Shown: positions 9,430 through 19,371, numbered from the stretch's first letter. The stretch is DNA of 64,000 nt from Permianibacter aggregans (GCF_009756665.1 NZ_CP037953.1:1-64000); one strand, 5' to 3'. Program-made: numbers and translations. The notes: generated by a model from the letters alone, not told the origin.

Positions 9430-12389
9430 CTAAAGAATACTCAAGCCAAAACTTGGGGGTTCCACTGCTCGCTCCAAGTCGAGTGTGTAGTCACCGAATC
9501 GATTGATATGTGTGGTGCGGTATGGGGCCAGAGCAGCCAAGACCTTCTCGTTAATTTCAAAACCGCTTTGTCGTAGGTGCTTTAACGATGTTGTCATGCG
9601 ATGGACGTTATTCAGGATGATCATGTTGGCAACCAAGTGGTTGTACTTGATGACTTTTCGCTGCTCGTGCCGAATATTTTCTGCAATGATGCCCTGACCA
9701 CCAAAGAACAGCCATTTGGCAAAGTCATTGAATTGCTCGCTTTTGTTGGTGGCCGCATGAATGGTACGACGAAGTTCAATGTCCATGATGTATTGCAATA
9801 AAAATTTGGTCCTGACCACCCGCCCCAGCTCCCGAAACGCATAGTACAGGCGATTTTTTCGGCTCGCCGTTCCCAAACGGCGCAGCAAGGTCGACGGGGT
9901 GATTCTCCCGGATTTTATCGAGATCGCTACACGCATCAAATCGAGGTAGTGACGTTCAATCAACTCCCAATCAATACTGTCTCGGAACAAACTATCGATG
10001 TGTTGATAACGTGTCGCTTTGTCCGGCCGAAAAAACACCAGATCTTTGATGTTCCGAATTCTGGCATCAGTTTAATGCCGAGGAGATACGACAATCCGAA
10101 TACTGGAGCACTTTGGGCTTGAGTGTCGCCATGGACGGTATCCGGCTGGATCTCGGATTCATTGCGCAACAATCCATCAAGGATGTACACCGCCTCGTGC
10201 ACGCCACACGGAATAAAATGGCTAAACAAGGCGATATACCGATCGGAGACATGATAATAGCCAATGCCTCCATAGCCACCGTAACGAATGTGGTATTCCG
10301 ATAAAAGATTCTGCTCGTACACTGACCACTTGGTGCCATCAGCCGAAACATGCTGACCGCTTCCCCAGAACTTCGGTAACGTGAAGCGGTTGAATGCGTT
10401 CACCACCTTAACGATGGCTTTATCCAATCGCTCTTCGGTTACATATTTCAAGTTTAGCCACGCCACTTGTTTGCGGCTCAGCCCTTTCACCGATCGGGCG
10501 GTTTGGCTTGGGCCCAGGTTGCAGCCATAGCAAAACAATGTGGTGATGAAGCGCTTGCGCGGATCGTCTATTTTGGCTTCGAAACCGGATAAAGGACCGA
10601 AGCATTTGTGTAGATCGAGCCATCGTTCGGTTTCGGCAAGGACATCCAGGATGTTGGCGTGTCCCAATGAATCGGTAAGCAGCGGATCGAGTTGCGCCAC
10701 GGCTTGGGGTGGCTCTTGACGTTCTGGACGACTGAGCACCAATCCCGATTCACTGAACCGCACGTGAGCATTGTCTGGAAAGTGTTCATCACTCTGGGTT
10801 GCCGTGGCCAGCAGCTCGGCTTTGAGTCGTTCCGTGAATTGCCTGGCGTTGGCCGGAAGGTGGACTAGCTCGCTGTACAAGGGCAACTCAGTGTCAAGTT
10901 CCTGCAATGAAATGAAGTCTTCACGAAAATCGTGGTATTGCTCGCTGTTTTCCAGGTACAAATCCCCCGATTTCAGCTCTTGCATTACGTGGGTGAGCAC
11001 GCACAGCTCGAAGTACTTGCGATGCAAAGTTTGCACACCACTTGAGCTATCGTTCGAGGCATTGATAAGTCCCCGCCACCTTTCCGGTACCCATTGCAAT
11101 GGCATGGAAACGGGAGGCCGAAGTTCCAGATACTCTTGTCTACTATGGCGGTGTCCAAGCACCCACTCCACGGCGAGCGTCAAGGAACGATCTTGAGAGC
11201 TCGATCTTAACTGCATGATCGAGAGGCATTCGAGCAGTAACCGGCGTTTGGCCCGATACGGTCGGAGCATAAAGGGAAAATAATTATTATTGGCAAAGGC
11301 CATGTGCTCTTCGCATTGAGCAATCAGTTGGTCCGGGGATTCCAGCAACGCCTGCTCAATCGCCTTTACCCGAATTTGGTCATCTTCGTCTTGCTGTAGC
11401 GCTGACAGTACATCCCGGAACTGGCCGATTAAACGTTCGGTTTGTTTTACTTGATGTAAGTGATAGCTTTTCAAGTTTTCGCTGGCGACATGGTGCAAAC
11501 TGCTCATGCTCTTGACGAACATCTCTACGATATCATCCATGGCTTTACCGAGTTGCGATTGCACCAGCAAGACCAGCAGCGTGCGGCGCTTATCGATAGC
11601 AAGGCTACGCATTTCGGCCACGTTTAAGGCTTGCGCTTCGCGGTTCAGTTGTACGCGTTTGGTCGCGGCGATAAACCGGGTATCCGGTAAGTCGAACGCT
11701 TGCCCACGTAACCAATGCAAATGTTCTAGGTAGCTGGCCAACTCGCGCACCGTCGGACGCTTCGGTTCGCGCTTTAGTCTTTCCCAGTTGCTCTTTTTCG
11801 CACGCGCCTGCAACAACTGCTCCAACCGATCCGCGCACTCGCTCGATAACGCTTGATTGACCCGCTGAAAAATCTCGGCATTCACCTGATTCCTGGCATG
11901 TCGGGCCAAGCGCTGCAGCACCGTGAATCCTGGAAGTTCATAGCGATGACGAACCAGTTCTTCCAGCATCACATTGATGATGTCAGGCAATTCCTGCTTG
12001 CTGGTCGCGGCTGAAATGGCCCGCTCTTTCAACCAGGCACTCGCATGCGGATCAAGACTGCGAAGATTGAGCTCAGCACGTAACCAGTGCAAATGACGTG
12101 ATCGCTCCCCTGAAGCGTCATAGGCTTGCAATTGCGCGCGGCGCGGAGCGTTCAGCTTTGCTTGACGGCAAATATGTTGAATGATGATGGTGGGGACGCT
12201 GGTCAGTGGCACAACGTAGCCCAAGCGTTGCAAGAGCTTCCATTGCACCAAGACGCAGGCGCGAGCAAGGCTGCGCCGAAAAGCGGCGCGCGCACGCGAC
12301 AGTTCGTCTGCCGTTGGGGTAAAAACCGTGTCCAGCTCACGCTGAGTCGGCTGCGCAGGAAGCTGCGGATAGGCGGTTTCTCTGAGCAA
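9430..12389 (-). pseudogene. tnpA: Tn3-family transposase, copy 2, one frameshift
   Basis: The frame is open from the TTG start at 12389 through 809 codons, covering the DUF4158-type N-terminus and the SADGTKWS and TVHGDTQAQS catalytic motifs. At 10063-10064 one base is missing (GG here, CCC on the sense strand of copy 1), so the first frame reads into nonsense and stops at 9960. The true C-terminus continues in another frame to 9430 and ends FGLSIL. Restoring the base gives 986 residues. The lesion site differs from both lesions of copy 1, so the two copies together define one intact sequence. Confidence 0.94.
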
Positions 12390-12439
12390 CGCAGATCCTT
12401 ATTCAGTTTGGCTCAATGCCCATGCCGTTTGATGTATGT

Positions 12440-12781
12440 TCATCCAACGTCCGTCACGGGTTGAAAGGCGATAATGCTCATGCCGAGCAACGCAACGATG
12501 GCGCCGGCCACATCCCAACGAGTAAGCGCAACACCTTCTATCCAATACAGCCACGCCAACGCAATGGAAATATACATGCCACCATACGCCGCGTAAGTGC
12601 GTCCGGCAGCACTCGGATGCAGTGTCAACAGCCCGGCAAACAAAGCGAGTGATACCGCGGCCGGTAGCAACAACCAGGGGCTTTTCCCTTGTTTTACGAC
12701 GAGCCATGGCAAATAACACCCCACGATTTCCGCGAGTGCCGTCACGGCAAATAGACCGGTAAGGTAGAGTTTTTCGATCAT
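12440..12781 (-). CDS. ynfA: YnfA/UPF0060 small membrane protein, copy 2
   Basis: Sequence matches the copy at 4748-5089: 113 residues, four hydrophobic segments, [12 protein letters not shown] motif. It is the last gene before tnpA in the right arm. The whole chain from arsR (18739) to tnpA runs in one direction with gaps of at most about 50 bases and no obvious terminator, so it is probably transcribed from the arsR promoter. Confidence 0.88.
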   Translation of the reverse strand: MIEKLYLTGLFAVTALAEIVGCYLPWLVVKQGKSPWLLLPAAVSLALFAGLLTLHPSAAGRTYAAYGGMYISIALAWLYWIEGVALTRWDVAGAIVALLGMSIIAFQPVTDVG

Positions 12782-12821
12782 CGTGATGCCAGTAAATGCA
12801 TTCGTTCCATCAAGCGGCGGT

Positions 12822-14111
12822 TCAAGTCAAATAGACTGCCGCAAAGCCACCGCCAGGCGTCCGCATATTGGTGGTTTGGCCCTGATACAGCCGGGCGGCG
12901 ACCAGCAGCGTTCGCCCCGCGTAACGATAAATGCGGACATCGGTTTTCATGCTGATGGCGTGTTCATGTTGATTGACGATGCGCTCAGTCGGCGGGGCGA
13001 TGTGCTGGGCGACGTAATCACCCGCTACGATGCCGGCAAAGGTCGAGCGGGTCAATTTATCCCCACGGTAACTGGCCTTGCTACCAAAGCCTTGAGCAGG
13101 TTTAAAAAACCATTGTCGTCGTTCCTGCCAGAGCGGCTCGGCATGATTTGGGTTCACGGCGATGGTTTTGGGAATGTGTTTTGCGAGTACGCTCTGCTGT
13201 TGCTCAGAAAGCTGCCATGCACGCCAACACGCGGGATCGCTCAGGTAGACCAAATTGTGTTTGTTGGCGAACAATGCATAAGCATGGGGGTGTGGTGTCA
13301 ACACCACGGCGCGCTCTATATAAGCTTCGCGTAAGGCCTCATGCGCGGCATCTTCGAGAAAAAAATCCGTCAATCGATTGTAGACTAGATCGATGGGCTG
13401 ATCTGCATGCCAAAGCCGGTTGCTGTGAAAACGCAGGTGTTCGGGCGCTGTAATGATGGCCTCAATACCTTCGCGAACAAACAACTGTCGCGCTAACTCA
13501 AACTCCGGATACAAAAACTGCTGTGCTGGTTGCTGATCGACAATCGCGATCCGTTGCAGCGGCGCATCACCGCGCTCACGCGACCACTCCTCCCGAAACA
13601 TCGCGAGCACATTCGCCCCGAAATCACCTGTCACCGGTATTCGCAACAATGCCGCCATGTCCGCGCAACAGGCTTGCTGTGCGCTTTGCAAAGCGGCGTT
13701 CAGATAGGCTCCCCCTGCGTTGGTATTGATTTCAATTAGCTTCGGTTGCAAGCCGTTACGATGAAAGTCATACCCCATGAACACCGCCTGCGCCGCCGGT
13801 GTATGCCGGGCGATCATCGGCGCCGCTTGCAAGGCTTGTTGTTGATACGCCGGCAGTTGCACGACCGATTCCACGGTGTCAATCAGTTGCTGCATGGCGC
13901 GGAATTCTTCCGCTGGTAAAAATAGCGCCACCGGTGAAAATAAGCCCGGCATGTCGCGTGCCAGCGTTTTGGCGAGTGCGGGACCCAGTTGCCGTTCCAG
14001 CGTTGTGGTCAATGCTTCGGGGTTCAAGCTGACGCAAGCACAGCCCTGATTGAACCACTCAGCGAGCTGAACGCTGCGTGATGGTTCGCGATCGGTTGAG
14101 AGCGTTGGCAT
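12822..14111 (-). CDS. ATP-grasp-like enzyme of unknown substrate, copy 2
   Basis: Mirror copy of 3418-4707, 429 residues. Order upstream is arsR, arsC, acr3, second arsC, gapdh, arsJ, so it belongs to a complete As(V)/As(III) operon. The motifs [21 protein letters not shown] and DVRIYRYAG suggest ATP-dependent ligation; candidates would be a glutathione-like or polyamine conjugate, or a modified arseno-metabolite. None of these is shown by the sequence. Confidence 0.72.
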   Translation of the reverse strand: MPTLSTDREPSRSVQLAEWFNQGCACVSLNPEALTTTLERQLGPALAKTLARDMPGLFSPVALFLPAEEFRAMQQLIDTVESVVQLPAYQQQALQAAPMIARHTPAAQAVFMGYDFHRNGLQPKLIEINTNAGGAYLNAALQSAQQACCADMAALLRIPVTGDFGANVLAMFREEWSRERGDAPLQRIAIVDQQPAQQFLYPEFELARQLFVREGIEAIITAPEHLRFHSNRLWHADQPIDLVYNRLTDFFLEDAAHEALREAYIERAVVLTPHPHAYALFANKHNLVYLSDPACWRAWQLSEQQQSVLAKHIPKTIAVNPNHAEPLWQERRQWFFKPAQGFGSKASYRGDKLTRSTFAGIVAGDYVAQHIAPPTERIVNQHEHAISMKTDVRIYRYAGRTLLVAARLYQGQTTNMRTPGGGFAAVYLT

Positions 14112-14116
14112 CAACG

Positions 14117-15364
14117 TTAATCCGGCAACGAGACGGTTGGCTGGGCCGAAGCCGCGTGATGTGAGGGTAATGCCAACGAGATGACGGCGGCCGACAGTAG
14201 CAACATTGCCGAAACCCATAGGCAGTGCATCAAACCAAACGCTTGGAATAACCACCCGCTCAACACCGTTCCCAGCAACCGCCCGCAAGCATTAGACATG
14301 TAATAGAAGCCGACATCCAGTGACACGCCGTCCTCTTTGGCAAAGCTGACAATCAAGTAACTGTGCAACGAGGAATTGATAGCAAACAACACGCCGAATA
14401 TCAGCAATCCACCGATCACCACATAAGCAGGCACGTCAACCAGGGGCAATACCAATGCCATACCGGCCGGGACGATGGCTAAGGCCAACGCCCAGTTGAA
14501 TGGTACGCGCGCCGACGGGGCTTGGTCGTGCGTTTGCCGGGTGATCATTGGCGCCAGTGCTTGCACGATGCCATAACCGATGATCCACAACGCCAGGAAA
14601 CCGCCAACCTGCCAAAAACTCCAGTTGAGGCTGGTGCTCAGATAAACCGGCAAGGCGACGACGAACCATACGTCGCGAGCACCAAACAGGAACAAACGCG
14701 CGGCCGAAAGGATGTTGATCGCCCGACTCTTGGACCAGACATCGCGAAACTTTGGCTTGTATTTGGCTTTACCGAGCTCGGCGGTCAACCACCAGCGGCT
14801 CAGTAACCACGTGCAGAACAACACCAGCGCCATCGTCAAGACAGCGCCCCGAAAACCCAGCACGGCCAGCAAAGCTGCGCCAACAAAAAATCCAACGCCC
14901 TTGAGGGCGTTCTTGGAACCAGTCAGTGCGGCAACCCAGCGGTAGAGTCGACTTTGTTGCTCAGTCGGTACCAGCAGTTTGATGCTGCTTTTGGCGCTCA
15001 TTTTATTGAGATCTTTGGCAATCCCGGATAAGCCCTGCGCTGCCATCACCAGCGGTACCGACAACCACTCACTCGGCGCGGTCAACATGATCAGTGCCAA
15101 CACTTGCATCAGCAACCCGGCCTGCATGGTCCGATTCAATCCCACACGAGCACCGAGCCAACCACCAAACAAATTGGTCAATACGCCAAAAAGCTCATAA
15201 AACAAGAACAACATGGCAATGGCCAGTGGACCATAACCGAGCTGGTGAAAGTGCAATACCACCAGCATCCGCAAGGCGCCATCGGTGAGCGTGAACAGCC
15301 AGTAGTTGCCAGTAACTACCAGATATTGCCGCCAAGCCGGCGGCAAGGTGCGTAGCGCGTTCAT
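14117..15364 (-). CDS. arsJ: ArsJ exporter (MFS), copy 2
   Basis: Mirror copy of 2165-3412. ATG at 15364, with an alternative TTG at 15379 overlapping the gapdh stop. Twelve-segment major facilitator protein for export of 1-arseno-3-phosphoglycerate. In this arm the operon is complete, so the As(V) route (gapdh plus arsJ) and the As(III) route (arsC plus acr3) are both present. Confidence 0.94.
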   Translation of the reverse strand: MNALRTLPPAWRQYLVVTGNYWLFTLTDGALRMLVVLHFHQLGYGPLAIAMLFLFYELFGVLTNLFGGWLGARVGLNRTMQAGLLMQVLALIMLTAPSEWLSVPLVMAAQGLSGIAKDLNKMSAKSSIKLLVPTEQQSRLYRWVAALTGSKNALKGVGFFVGAALLAVLGFRGAVLTMALVLFCTWLLSRWWLTAELGKAKYKPKFRDVWSKSRAINILSAARLFLFGARDVWFVVALPVYLSTSLNWSFWQVGGFLALWIIGYGIVQALAPMITRQTHDQAPSARVPFNWALALAIVPAGMALVLPLVDVPAYVVIGGLLIFGVLFAINSSLHSYLIVSFAKEDGVSLDVGFYYMSNACGRLLGTVLSGWLFQAFGLMHCLWVSAMLLLSAAVISLALPSHHAASAQPTVSLPD

Positions 15365-15375
15365 GACGGAGGGGT

Positions 15376-16380
15376 TCAACGTGGCGCGCCAACCAGGCGG
15401 ACAAGCTCAATGGTCCGATTGACGTAACCCCACTCATTGTCATACCAGGCGTAGATCTTGACTTGCGTGCCGTTGACGACCATGGTCGATGGCGCATCAA
15501 TGATGCTTGAGCGTGGATCGGTACGATAATCGATGGACACCAGCGGCCGTTCTTCATAGCCAAGAACGCCAGCCAGTTCGCTTTCGGCGGCCGCTTTTAA
15601 TAATGCGTTGACTTCGTCGACGGTAGTTGGTCGACTCACCTCAAACACGCAATCGGTCAATGACGCAACGGTCAAGGGCACGCGCACGGCGTGACCATTC
15701 AAACGGCCTTTCAATTCCGGAAAAATTTCGGTAATCGCGGTTGCAGAGCCGGTCGTGGTCGGGATCAGCGAATCACCGCAAGCACGTGCACGGCGCCAAT
15801 CTTTATGGGCGGCATCGATGATCGTTTGGGTGTTGGTCAGGCAGTGAATGGTGGTCATTGAACCATGTCGAATGCCTAAGTGTTCATGCACCACTTTGAC
15901 CACAGGCGCCAGGCAATTGGTAGTACAGGAGGCGGCCGTAACAATGCGATGCTCGGCGGCATTGAAGCGGTCATGATTGACGCCCATGACCACGTTCAGG
16001 ACGCCGGGTTCTTTCACCGGCGCCGTGACCACCACCCGTTTTACACCTTGTTCGAGGTAAGGCTGCAAGGCGGCCGTGGACTTGAACTTGCCACTGGCTT
16101 CGATCACCACATCGCAATCCGACCAATCGGTTTCTTGCAGTGTCTTATGGCGCGAGAAGGCGAGCCTATGCTTACCGATGTGCAAGGTATCGGCTACGGC
16201 CTGCGCCTGATGATGCCAGCGGCCATGCACCGAATCAAAATTCAACAGGTGCGCAAAGGTGGCCGCATCGCCAGCAGGATCATTGCAACGAACAAACGCC
16301 AACTCGTCATGGTCCATCCCGGCGCGAAGCGCTAAGCGCCCCATCCGGCCCATGCCATTGATACCGATTTTAATGGTCAT
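15376..16380 (-). CDS. gapdh: ArsJ-associated GAPDH, copy 2
   Basis: Mirror copy of 1149-2153 with the same catalytic ASCTTNC and GINGMGRMG motifs. ATG at 16380 is preceded by TGAGGACACAAG. It forms 1-arseno-3-phosphoglycerate from glyceraldehyde-3-phosphate and arsenate for ArsJ. Confidence 0.96.
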   Translation of the reverse strand: MTIKIGINGMGRMGRLALRAGMDHDELAFVRCNDPAGDAATFAHLLNFDSVHGRWHHQAQAVADTLHIGKHRLAFSRHKTLQETDWSDCDVVIEASGKFKSTAALQPYLEQGVKRVVVTAPVKEPGVLNVVMGVNHDRFNAAEHRIVTAASCTTNCLAPVVKVVHEHLGIRHGSMTTIHCLTNTQTIIDAAHKDWRRARACGDSLIPTTTGSATAITEIFPELKGRLNGHAVRVPLTVASLTDCVFEVSRPTTVDEVNALLKAAAESELAGVLGYEERPLVSIDYRTDPRSSIIDAPSTMVVNGTQVKIYAWYDNEWGYVNRTIELVRLVGAPR

Positions 16381-16416
16381 CTTGTGTCCTCAAAAAATGT
16401 GAATGCCATTCATCTG

Positions 16417-16827
16417 CTAAGACTTTCGCGTTTGCACCAGTACAAACAGTTTGATGCGTTCGCGCAGGGCCTTGGCCGTGCGCAGATAGGGCATTGTCTC
16501 TGCACTGGTGCGCGGATCTTCAAAATCCCAGGCAATCCGTTCATGGGCACCGGGCAAGGTGTCGCATTCCTGCTTCGCCTTGTCGCAAAGCGTAATAACA
16601 AAATCGAAATGGGTACCGATAAAGCTACTCAGTGATTTACTGCTTAGCCCGCTCGTATCGATGTCCAGCTCTCGCAAGGCGTGCAGGGCCTCTGGGTGTA
16701 ATTGTGTTGGCTGATGTCCGGCGCTGAACGCCTCGAACTGATCACCAACCAATTGCCGTAAAATCGCTTCTGCCATTGGAGAGCGGGCGGCATTTTCGGT
16801 GCAAACGAACAACACTTTGCGTTTCAT
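16417..16827 (-). CDS. arsC: ArsC-like low-molecular-weight phosphatase, copy 2
   Basis: Mirror copy of 702-1112, 136 residues, P-loop CTENAARS. It lies between acr3 (21 bases) and gapdh (36 bases). It is only distantly similar to the arsC at 17931, so the operon carries two different reductase-like proteins, one before acr3 and one before gapdh. Placement next to gapdh leaves open a role in arseno- or phospho-metabolite handling. Confidence 0.9.
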   Translation of the reverse strand: MKRKVLFVCTENAARSPMAEAILRQLVGDQFEAFSAGHQPTQLHPEALHALRELDIDTSGLSSKSLSSFIGTHFDFVITLCDKAKQECDTLPGAHERIAWDFEDPRTSAETMPYLRTAKALRERIKLFVLVQTRKS

Positions 16828-16848
16828 AAAAGTTTCCACTCCAAGGGG

Positions 16849-17934
16849 TTATCCTGCGCTGGACGCAGCAATGTTTTTGCGGTGTGTGTCATGAAACCAG
16901 CGCCGCCGAAACCAGTGCGCAACATGGACCAATGCGATCAACACGGGCACCTCAACCAGGGGGCCGACAACCGTAGCGAATGCCACCGGAGAAGCCAGAC
17001 CAAAGGTGGCAATGGCAACGGCGATCGCCAACTCAAAGTTGTTGCTGGCGGCCGTGAAGGCCATCGACGTGGTGCGTGGATAGTCCACGCCCAACCACTT
17101 GCCCATCGCAAAACTGATGACGAACATCACGACGAAGTAAAGCGTCAGCGGCACAGCGATGCGTAAAACTTCAAACGGTAGTTGCCAAACCGCCGCACCC
17201 TGCAAACTGAACATGGCGACGATGGTGAACAACAGCGCGATCAAGGTCAGCGGCCCGATACGGGGAAGAAAACGGTGTTGATACCATTCCTGTCCATAGC
17301 GGCGGGTTAACCAGCGACGACTGAGAAAACCCGCGATTAAAGGGAGCCCCAAATACATTGCCACCGATTCGGCGATGTCCCAGGTACTGATCGGAATGAT
17401 CTGCCCCTGTATCCCAAACCAAGGCGGTAGAACGGTAAGAAATAGCCAGGCGAAAACGCTGAAAAAGGCGATCTGGAAAATGCTGTTGAACGCGACCAAT
17501 CCGGCGATGTAATGATCGTGGCCACCCGCCAGCTGGTTCCACACCAGCACCATGGCGATGCAACGTGCCAACCCAATCAGAATGACTGCTGTCATGTAGG
17601 CTGGGTAGTCAGCCAGAAAACCAACGGCCAGCACGAACATCAGCGCTGGCCCAAGCAGCCAATTCTGGATCAGCGACAGCAGTAACACTCGACGATCACG
17701 AAACACGATGGGAAGTTCGGCGTAGTTCGCCCGAGCCAATGGCGGGTACATCATGATTATCAAGCCAATGGCAATCGGCAAATTGGTGGTACCAATCGAT
17801 AACCCGCCCAACCAGCGCGAAAAACCCGGCCATTCTTTCGCCACGGCGATACCCAGTACCATGGCCAATACAATCCATACACTCAAGTACCGATCCAGAA
17901 AAGCAAGACGCGAGCCTGACATGGGCAACTTCAC
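16849..17934 (-). CDS. acr3: Arsenite efflux permease ACR3 (complete)
   Basis: 361 residues, about ten hydrophobic segments, with the conserved Cys in GLARCIAMVLVWN (predicted fourth membrane segment) needed for As(III) transport in this family, and AASNNFELAIAVAIATFG later on. ATG at 17934 overlaps the arsC stop by four bases (ATGA), so the two are translationally coupled. It exports the As(III) made by ArsC, driven by the membrane potential. The left copy at 3-680 is its 3' part. Confidence 0.97.
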   Translation of the reverse strand: MKLPMSGSRLAFLDRYLSVWIVLAMVLGIAVAKEWPGFSRWLGGLSIGTTNLPIAIGLIIMMYPPLARANYAELPIVFRDRRVLLLSLIQNWLLGPALMFVLAVGFLADYPAYMTAVILIGLARCIAMVLVWNQLAGGHDHYIAGLVAFNSIFQIAFFSVFAWLFLTVLPPWFGIQGQIIPISTWDIAESVAMYLGLPLIAGFLSRRWLTRRYGQEWYQHRFLPRIGPLTLIALLFTIVAMFSLQGAAVWQLPFEVLRIAVPLTLYFVVMFVISFAMGKWLGVDYPRTTSMAFTAASNNFELAIAVAIATFGLASPVAFATVVGPLVEVPVLIALVHVAHWFRRRWFHDTHRKNIAASSAG

Positions 17935-18407
17935 AACGATCCAATGCGGTCCAGCTCAGACCGCAAGCTTGAGGTATCCAACTCGTCGAACGGCAACGCC
18001 AGGAAGGCTTTCGTACGGGTGAGGATGCGGGCCATCGTCGCCTCGAATGCCTTATCTTGCTCCGTCGAATCACCGTGCTGTTCAGAAGGGTCGGCAAGAC
18101 CCCAGTGACTCCTCATCGCCGGCCCGAAAAATACCGGGCACGCCTCGCCAGCGGCCTGATCGCAGACCGTGATGACTATGTCCGGTTTGAGCGCCGCTAA
18201 TTCGTCGACCCCCTTGCTGTAGAGACCATCAGTGCTGATGTGATGGCGTTGCAGCGTCGTCAGGGCCTGCGTGTTGACCATGCCCTTGGGTTGACTGCCG
18301 GCACTGTACGCACGCCAGTCTGGACCTGCATAGTGATTAAACACCGCTTCGGAGAGGATGCTGCGGCAGCTATTGGCGGTGCACAGAAAAAGTATCGATT
18401 TGCTCAT
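17931..18407 (-). CDS. arsC: Arsenate reductase, thioredoxin-type LMW-PTP family
   Basis: 158 residues. The P-loop CTANSCRS starts at residue 9, and the TVCDQAAGEACPVF segment supplies the two further Cys (around 82 and 89) used in the thiol relay of thioredoxin-coupled arsenate reductases. It reduces As(V) to As(III) for ACR3. It overlaps arsR by four bases upstream and acr3 by four bases downstream, forming a coupled arsR-arsC-acr3 core. The C-terminal tail (DTSSLRSELDRIGSL) is longer than in minimal homologues. Confidence 0.95.
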   Translation of the reverse strand: MSKSILFLCTANSCRSILSEAVFNHYAGPDWRAYSAGSQPKGMVNTQALTTLQRHHISTDGLYSKGVDELAALKPDIVITVCDQAAGEACPVFFGPAMRSHWGLADPSEQHGDSTEQDKAFEATMARILTRTKAFLALPFDELDTSSLRSELDRIGSL

Positions 18408-18739
18408 ACCTTTACATCGCTAGGGCAACAAGTAGGGGCACTCAATTCGCAGCTCACGCCTTCACAGCAGTTCTCGGTCAGGAACCCCATCAATTCATTC
18501 ATCAACGCGTAATTGGCCGAATAGAAAATGAAGCGGCTTTCCTGACGAGCATGCAAAAGCCCCGCGTGACTCAGTTCCTTCAAATGGAACGACAAGGTCG
18601 CTGGCGGAACAGCCAAGGCATCAAGAATGTCACCTACCGGCGATCCGGCTTCACCACGTGTGACCAGCAGGCGGAAAATCGCCAGCCGAGTCGGATGCGC
18701 CAGTGCCGATAAAAGGGAAACAGCAGTATCTGATTTCAT
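18404..18739 (-). CDS. arsR: ArsR-family As(III)-responsive repressor
   Basis: 111 residues with a winged-helix domain (ALAHPTRLAIFRLLV and PPATLSFHLKELSHAGLL). The As(III) site is not in the helix as in R773 ArsR; instead the C-terminus has ENCCEGVSCE and TCCPS, resembling the Acidithiobacillus type in which an adjacent Cys pair and a nearby third Cys bind As(III). It should repress the whole operon down to ynfA and possibly tnpA. The ATG at 18739 has no upstream ribosome site; see the promoter entry. Confidence 0.95.
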   Translation of the reverse strand: MKSDTAVSLLSALAHPTRLAIFRLLVTRGEAGSPVGDILDALAVPPATLSFHLKELSHAGLLHARQESRFIFYSANYALMNELMGFLTENCCEGVSCELSAPTCCPSDVKV

Positions 18740-18774
18740 AATTCTAGTTTTATGGAATTAATTTAGGCTGTCAA
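18740..18774 (-). promoter_or_regulatory. arsR promoter and palindromic operator
   Basis: On the minus strand, TTGACA (18769-18774) and TAAAAC (18747-18752) are spaced 16 bases. An interrupted palindrome, AATTC (18740-18744) and GAATT (18755-18759), overlaps the -10, fitting autorepression by ArsR. The predicted start point falls about at the arsR ATG itself, so the message may be leaderless or nearly so. Confidence 0.6.
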
Positions 18775-18837
18775 GAGGGGCATTGAGTACAGTGATTGAG
18801 GGAGTGTGATTGGCGCTCATGGGGCGCAGGGTTATGA

Positions 18838-18866
18838 TCGACATCTCAAACCTAAGTCGATGTCGA
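18838..18866. terminator. Hairpin between arsR and merR modules
   Basis: Perfect 8-bp arms TCGACATC and GATGTCGA with a 13-base loop, 21 bases after the merR stop and before the arsR promoter. No T-run follows, so it may be a weak terminator for merR or a scar at the junction of the mer and ars modules. Confidence 0.4.
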
Positions 18867-18886
18867 CACACCACGGTGTTCACCGG

Positions 18887-19300
18887 CTACGTGAAGCTTT
18901 TTTGCAGTGAGGCAATCAGCGGGCAGGAAACATTGTCGCTTCGTGCATGACAGGCGCACACAAGCTCTGACAGCACCGCTTCCATACGTGCCAAGTCTGC
19001 CATCTTCTCGCGTACGTCCGTGAGCTTGTGTTCCGCCAACCTGCGCGCTTCTTCACAGTGAGTGCCATCGTCTAACCGCAGCAGCTCTACGATCTCATTT
19101 AGGCTAAAGCCGAGTCGCTGAGCCGACTTCACAAACTTCACTCGCGCCACATCGGCCACGCCATATCGGCGAATGCCGCCATAGGGCTTGTCCGGCTCGG
19201 GCAGCAAGCCCTTGCGCTGGTAAAAGCGGATGGTCTCGATATTGACTCCGGCCGCCTTAGCAAAGGCCCCAATGGTCAGGTTCTCCAGATTGTTTTCCAT
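18887..19300 (-). CDS. merR: MerR, Hg(II)-responsive regulator
   Basis: 137 residues. N-terminal winged helix ([14 protein letters not shown] and YGGIRRYG), then a dimerisation helix, with the three Hg(II)-binding Cys in THCEEA, LVCACHA and VSCPL (about residues 82, 117 and 126). It is divergent from merTPA across a classic mer operator, which it represses without Hg(II) and activates with it. This block is visibly GC-richer than the ars genes, suggesting separate acquisition. Confidence 0.97.
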   Translation of the reverse strand: MENNLENLTIGAFAKAAGVNIETIRFYQRKGLLPEPDKPYGGIRRYGVADVARVKFVKSAQRLGFSLNEIVELLRLDDGTHCEEARRLAEHKLTDVREKMADLARMEAVLSELVCACHARSDNVSCPLIASLQKSFT

Positions 19301-19305
19301 TTCGC

Positions 19306-19336
19306 TTGACCCCGTACATAACTACGGAAGTAAGGT
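19306..19336 (+). promoter_or_regulatory. mer operator/promoter
   Basis: TTGACC (-35, 19306-19311) and TAAGGT (-10, 19331-19336) are separated by 19 bases, the long spacing typical of MerR-controlled promoters. In between is the dyad CCGTAC...ACTACGG. The arrangement closely resembles the Tn21/Tn501 mer promoter. Confidence 0.93.
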
Positions 19337-19371
19337 TAAAACATCCATCGAAACCTAGAAAGGAGAATCAC

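Larger units (their letters stand above)
9371..17528 (-). repeat. Right arm of giant inverted repeat (ars transposon copy 2)
   Basis: Partner of the left arm. The match begins at the terminal repeat around 9371 and runs to the coordinate paired with window position 1, so the real repeat probably extends further into ACR3, arsC, arsR and perhaps mer. Both tnpA copies point toward the 1.2 kb spacer at 8158-9370. This is the geometry expected from intramolecular replicative transposition of a Tn3-family element (inversion product), or from two independent insertions, or from an assembly artefact. Confidence 0.97.
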
